Below, one piece after another: positions 61,491 to 64,000 of a stretch of DNA of 64,000 nucleotides. The translations under genes were made by a program, and so were the position numbers. Origin of the DNA: Camelimonas fluminis (GTDB lineage: Bacteria > Pseudomonadota > Alphaproteobacteria > Rhizobiales > Beijerinckiaceae); contig NZ_BNCG01000012.1 in the NCBI RefSeq assembly GCF_014656355.1, forward strand, positions 1 through 64,000. Direction: 5' to 3'. How positions within the stretch are numbered: the first letter of the stretch is position 1; each line of letters opens with the position of its first letter. The notes under the pieces are model-generated. The model did not search any database. It saw only the letters and a list, made by a program, of their open reading frames with translations, and was not told the DNA's origin.

Positions 61491-61697
61491 AGCTCCAGGC
61501 GCGCGCCGCCTGCGGTTGCCCCTCGCATGACCGGGCTCAGGCCAGCGCCTCGGCGTGGTGACCAAGCCTGAAAACCAGGCGGCAAGGACCGCCAACGACT
61601 GGCCCGCGTTTTTTAGCTGTCCCAACCTGTTGGCATCAACATCAGTGGGGCTATACGATCTCAAAAATACGGGATACTCTGTATTTTGAATTAATTC

Positions 61698-61711
61698 ACG
61701 ATATTTATCGT
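61698..61711. promoter_or_regulatory. AT-rich palindrome upstream of the second binding protein
   Basis: ACGATA-TT-TATCGT is a perfect palindrome in an AT-rich stretch (61660-61715) that also contains TTGAAT and AAATAC...GTATTT. It is a candidate operator or promoter about 60-75 nt before the start codon. Confidence 0.5.
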
Positions 61712-61772
61712 AAATATGGCTGCCGTGGAGCGGGTCCGCTCGCTCCCGGCGCCTGGTCAGGACAGCATCATC

Positions 61773-62969
61773 ATGAAGCTCACCGTACGTTCGGCGCTCG
61801 CCGGACTGATGATCATGGCGGCCGGCAATGTCGCGGCCAATGCGAAGGATAGCGTCGTCATCGGCGCGCCGCTTCCCGTGACGGGCGCGCTGTCTCCGGA
61901 AGGAACCAAGCTGCGCCAGGGCTACGAGCTGTGGCGGGAACAGGTGAACGCCGCCGGCGGCGTCAAGGTTGGCGACAGGCGCCTGAAGGTGGACCTGCGC
62001 TACTACGACTACCAGTCGCAAACGCCGCGCGCCATTCAGGTCGCCGAGAAGCTCATCACCGACGACAAGGTCGACTTCCTGTTTTCTCCGTTCGGCTCCG
62101 GCGCGACCAAGGCGGCGAGCGCTGTCGCCGAGAAAGCCGGCGTGCCGATGATTGCATCGTCCGCATCATCGAAAGAAGTGTTCGACCAGGGCTACAAGAA
62201 CCTGTTCGGCGTCTACACCGACAACAGCACCTTCAGCGAGCCGCTGGCGGATCTTGTGAAGGCGAAGCTGCCGAACGCCAGACGGGTCGCCATTCTCGCC
62301 CGCAACGACCTTTACCCGCTCTCGCTCGCCAACGAGTTTGAGAAGAGCGCCAAAAAGCGTGGCTTCGACGTGGTGTTCTTCGAGAAATACGCCATTGGCA
62401 CGCTGGATCACGCCTCGGCGCTGACCCAGTTGCGCGCGGCGAAGCCCGACTGGATCGTGGCGACCGGCTACATCAACGATCTCATCACCATTCGCAAACA
62501 GGCGGCTGATCTCAAGGTGGGCGGCGAGGCTTTCACCCTGATCAATGGCCCGGCCTACCAGGAGTGGATCAGCGCCGTCGGCCCTCTGGCCGAGAATGTG
62601 ACGACCGCCAGCTGGTTCCACCCGGTGGCCAGGTACAGCAGCGACGATGTGTTTGGGTCGTCGGCGAAGTTCGTTGAGCTGTTCAAGGCGAAGTATGGCT
62701 CGGAGCCTGACTTCACCCAGGCCTCCGGTTCGGCCGTCGGCGTGGTGCTGCAGCAGGCGATCGAGCGCGCCGGCAGCCTCGACCGCGACAAGGTTCGCGC
62801 CGAGTTGAAGAAGGGCGGCTTCAAGACCTTCTTCGGCCCGATCTCGTTCTCGGACATCGGCATCGCCGACAGCTATGTGCCGCCTGTCCTGCAGATCCAG
62901 GACGGCAAGGTCCAGGTGGTGGCGCCGGCCGAAATCGCGACCAGCACGTTCCGCACCGGTCTGAAGTAA
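61773..62969 (+). CDS. ABC transporter substrate-binding protein, branched-chain amino-acid type
   Basis: A 398-residue periplasmic binding protein. The signal peptide ends NVAANA, followed by KDSVVIGAPLPVTGALSPEGTKLRQGYELW and DKVDFLFSPFGSGATKAAS, typical of LivK-like proteins (positions 25-55 and about 92-110). The frame continues upstream to 61716, but ATG 61773 begins the signal peptide. A LivH-like permease gene follows at 63241, so this is a genuine importer operon; the ligand is unknown (amino acid, amide or urea-type). Confidence 0.94.
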   Translation: MKLTVRSALAGLMIMAAGNVAANAKDSVVIGAPLPVTGALSPEGTKLRQGYELWREQVNAAGGVKVGDRRLKVDLRYYDYQSQTPRAIQVAEKLITDDKVDFLFSPFGSGATKAASAVAEKAGVPMIASSASSKEVFDQGYKNLFGVYTDNSTFSEPLADLVKAKLPNARRVAILARNDLYPLSLANEFEKSAKKRGFDVVFFEKYAIGTLDHASALTQLRAAKPDWIVATGYINDLITIRKQAADLKVGGEAFTLINGPAYQEWISAVGPLAENVTTASWFHPVARYSSDDVFGSSAKFVELFKAKYGSEPDFTQASGSAVGVVLQQAIERAGSLDRDKVRAELKKGGFKTFFGPISFSDIGIADSYVPPVLQIQDGKVQVVAPAEIATSTFRTGLK

Positions 62970-62995
62970 GCCCCGCCTTCGCGCGCCAGGTCATG

Positions 62996-63030
62996 CCAAT
63001 GCCCGATGGGCCAGGTCCATCGGGCATTGG
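62996..63030 (+). terminator. hairpin after the binding protein
   Basis: CCAATGCCCGATGG pairs with CCATCGGGCATTGG (14 bp) around GCCAGGT, then GGAAAA. Within an operon it may reduce permease relative to binding protein. The core resembles hairpins at 4585 and 16322. Confidence 0.75.
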
Positions 63031-63051
63031 GGAAAACCCTGGCGCCGCATG

Positions 63052-63206
63052 GCGTTTCCCGTCAGGAAACGCGTCAAGCTGATGCGTCGGCATCCTGACG
63101 ATCAGGCGCCAGGAGCAAAATCCGGTCGCGCATGGCCGCGTTTTGCTCCAGTTTTCTGAAGCGATCGCACGTTCCGCGACGACGTGCGATCGCTTCACCG
63201 GAAAAC
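63052..63206. repeat. cluster of three extragenic hairpins between binding protein and permease
   Basis: GCGTTTCC/GGAAACGC (63052-63072), GGAGCAAAA/TTTTGCTCC (63112-63149) and GAAGCGATCGCACGT with its exact complement (63158-63196), the last flanked by GTTTTC/GAAAAC outer arms. The intergenic gap is 271 nt, filled mostly by structure. Confidence 0.75.
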
Positions 63207-63240
63207 GCGTCAGGCGCGGTCACCTCCAGGAATATCGCTC

Positions 63241-64000
63241 ATGTTGTGGTTGCAGGTTCTGGTCAATGGCCTGGCTGTCGGCGGTCTTTACGCCTGCATC
63301 GCCGTGGGCTTTTCGCTGGTCTGGGGCGTGTTGAACATCATCAACATCCTCCACGGCTCCCTGATTGTTCTCGGCGGCTATCTCGCCTTTTTCGCGCACC
63401 AGTACTGGGGCATCAATCCATTCCTGTTCGCGCCGCTGGCAGGCGCCGTCATGTTCGCTGGCGGCGTCGCCCTGCAGTACTGCGTCATCAATCATGTCAT
63501 GGCGCGGCCGTTCCTGATCACACTGTTGCTGACCTTCGGCCTCAACCTGTTTCTGGACAATTCGATGCTGGCCCTGTTCAGCGCCGATTACCGCAAGGTG
63601 CTGCTGAACCCGGCGCCAGGCGTGTTTGACCTTGGCTCGATCGTCGTGCCGGCGGACCGGATCTACGCCACACTGGTTGGGCTCGTTCTCATCAGCGCGC
63701 TGGCCCTGCTGCTGCGCTTCACCCAGTTTGGCCGGGCCATCATCGCCGTGCGCATGGACCGCGACGCAGCGGCGCTGCTTGGCGTCAACGTCCGCTGGAC
63801 CTATGCGGTGGCCTTTGGTCTCGGCGTGTTCATGGCCGGCAGCGCCGGCGCGCTGCTCAGCGCGATTTTCCCGATCTCGCCGGTGGCCTCCGCCGGCTAC
63901 CTGAGCAAGGCCTTCGTCATTTGCGTGATTGGCGGGCTCGGCAGCATCCCTGGCGCCGTCATCGGCGGCTTCGCGCTCGGCGTCATCGAGAGCTTCGGCG
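63241..64000 (+). CDS. branched-chain amino-acid ABC transporter permease (LivH family), truncated by the window edge
   Basis: The open frame from ATG 63241 encodes MLWLQVLVNGLAVGGLYACI and continues through GVLNIINILHGSLIVLGGYLA and GRAIIAVRMDRDAAALLGVN to the right edge, where IGGLGSIPGAVIGG is reached. These are the LivH landmarks; about 253 of the expected roughly 290 residues are present. It forms the membrane channel with a LivM partner expected beyond the window. Confidence 0.95.
   Translation, partial: MLWLQVLVNGLAVGGLYACIAVGFSLVWGVLNIINILHGSLIVLGGYLAFFAHQYWGINPFLFAPLAGAVMFAGGVALQYCVINHVMARPFLITLLLTFGLNLFLDNSMLALFSADYRKVLLNPAPGVFDLGSIVVPADRIYATLVGLVLISALALLLRFTQFGRAIIAVRMDRDAAALLGVNVRWTYAVAFGLGVFMAGSAGALLSAIFPISPVASAGYLSKAFVICVIGGLGSIPGAVIGGFALGVIESFG

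Overview
The window is 64 kb of high-GC DNA from what looks like an aerobic, facultatively denitrifying alphaproteobacterium, probably Hyphomicrobiales (Rhizobiales). The inference rests on a ccoNOQP-ccoGHIS (fixNOQP-fixGHIS) cluster, a Hyphomicrobium-type copper nitrite reductase with a fused N-terminal cupredoxin, a duplicated Ku/LigD repair cluster, FixJ-type and Crp/Fnr-type regulators, and SD-led, tightly packed genes. The genus cannot be named from sequence alone. No rRNA, tRNA, transposase, integrase, phage gene or CRISPR array is visible.

Layout. 0.4-4.6 kb: an amino-acid-type ABC binding protein and a large PLP-dependent Orn/Lys/Arg decarboxylase. 4.7-11 kb: a non-homologous end-joining block (Ku, three-domain LigD, a divergent second Ku, a small zinc-knuckle protein, a beta-CASP nuclease). 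11-16.3 kb: an HD hydrolase, a K+ channel with a zinc ribbon, and a long-form aconitase B. 16.7-20.8 kb: a denitrification island (Crp/Fnr regulator, pseudoazurin, NnrS, three-domain NirK) with a palindromic NNR-type box between regulator and pseudoazurin. 21.5-29.8 kb: cbb3 oxidase and its assembly genes. 30-38.9 kb: two split-barrel flavin-type proteins, an arylamine N-acetyltransferase, a His-rich secreted protein, RecQ, an SRPBCC protein and a divergent acyl-CoA dehydrogenase pair. 39-47.3 kb: a siderophore operon read leftward (AraC regulator, TonB receptor, esterase, binding protein, permease, ATPase, siderophore-interacting reductase). 47.6-53 kb: thiolase, HSL-type esterase, and a FixJ-type two-component system followed by an HbpS/GlcG-like protein. 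53-60.8 kb: two L,D-transpeptidases around a DsbD / TlpA-like / DsbA-G-like thiol system and a QseBC/PmrAB-like two-component system. 60.9-64 kb: an SRAP-fold protein lacking its catalytic residues, and a second branched-chain amino-acid-type binding protein with a LivH permease that runs off the right edge.

The most interesting unit is 53-60.8 kb. In E. coli the single catalytic cysteine of L,D-transpeptidases is kept reduced by DsbG and DsbD. Here a CPYC thiol protein, DsbD, a membrane-anchored TlpA-like protein and an L,D-transpeptidase lie in one leftward gene run, next to a two-component system and a second L,D-transpeptidase. Two perfect CTTAAG-N5-CTTAAG boxes and one degenerate copy lie upstream of dsbD, of dsbA plus the regulator, and of the second transpeptidase. 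This suggests one regulon coupling envelope thiol redox to 3-3 peptidoglycan crosslinking.

Intergenic DNA is rich in structured repeats: a palindrome found twice with the same loop length, a family of terminator-like hairpins with a GCCAGG core, and several 15-16 nt minisatellites, one inside the ccoI coding sequence. Long ORFs opposite aconitase, the sensor kinases and the siderophore genes are high-GC shadows and are not annotated.
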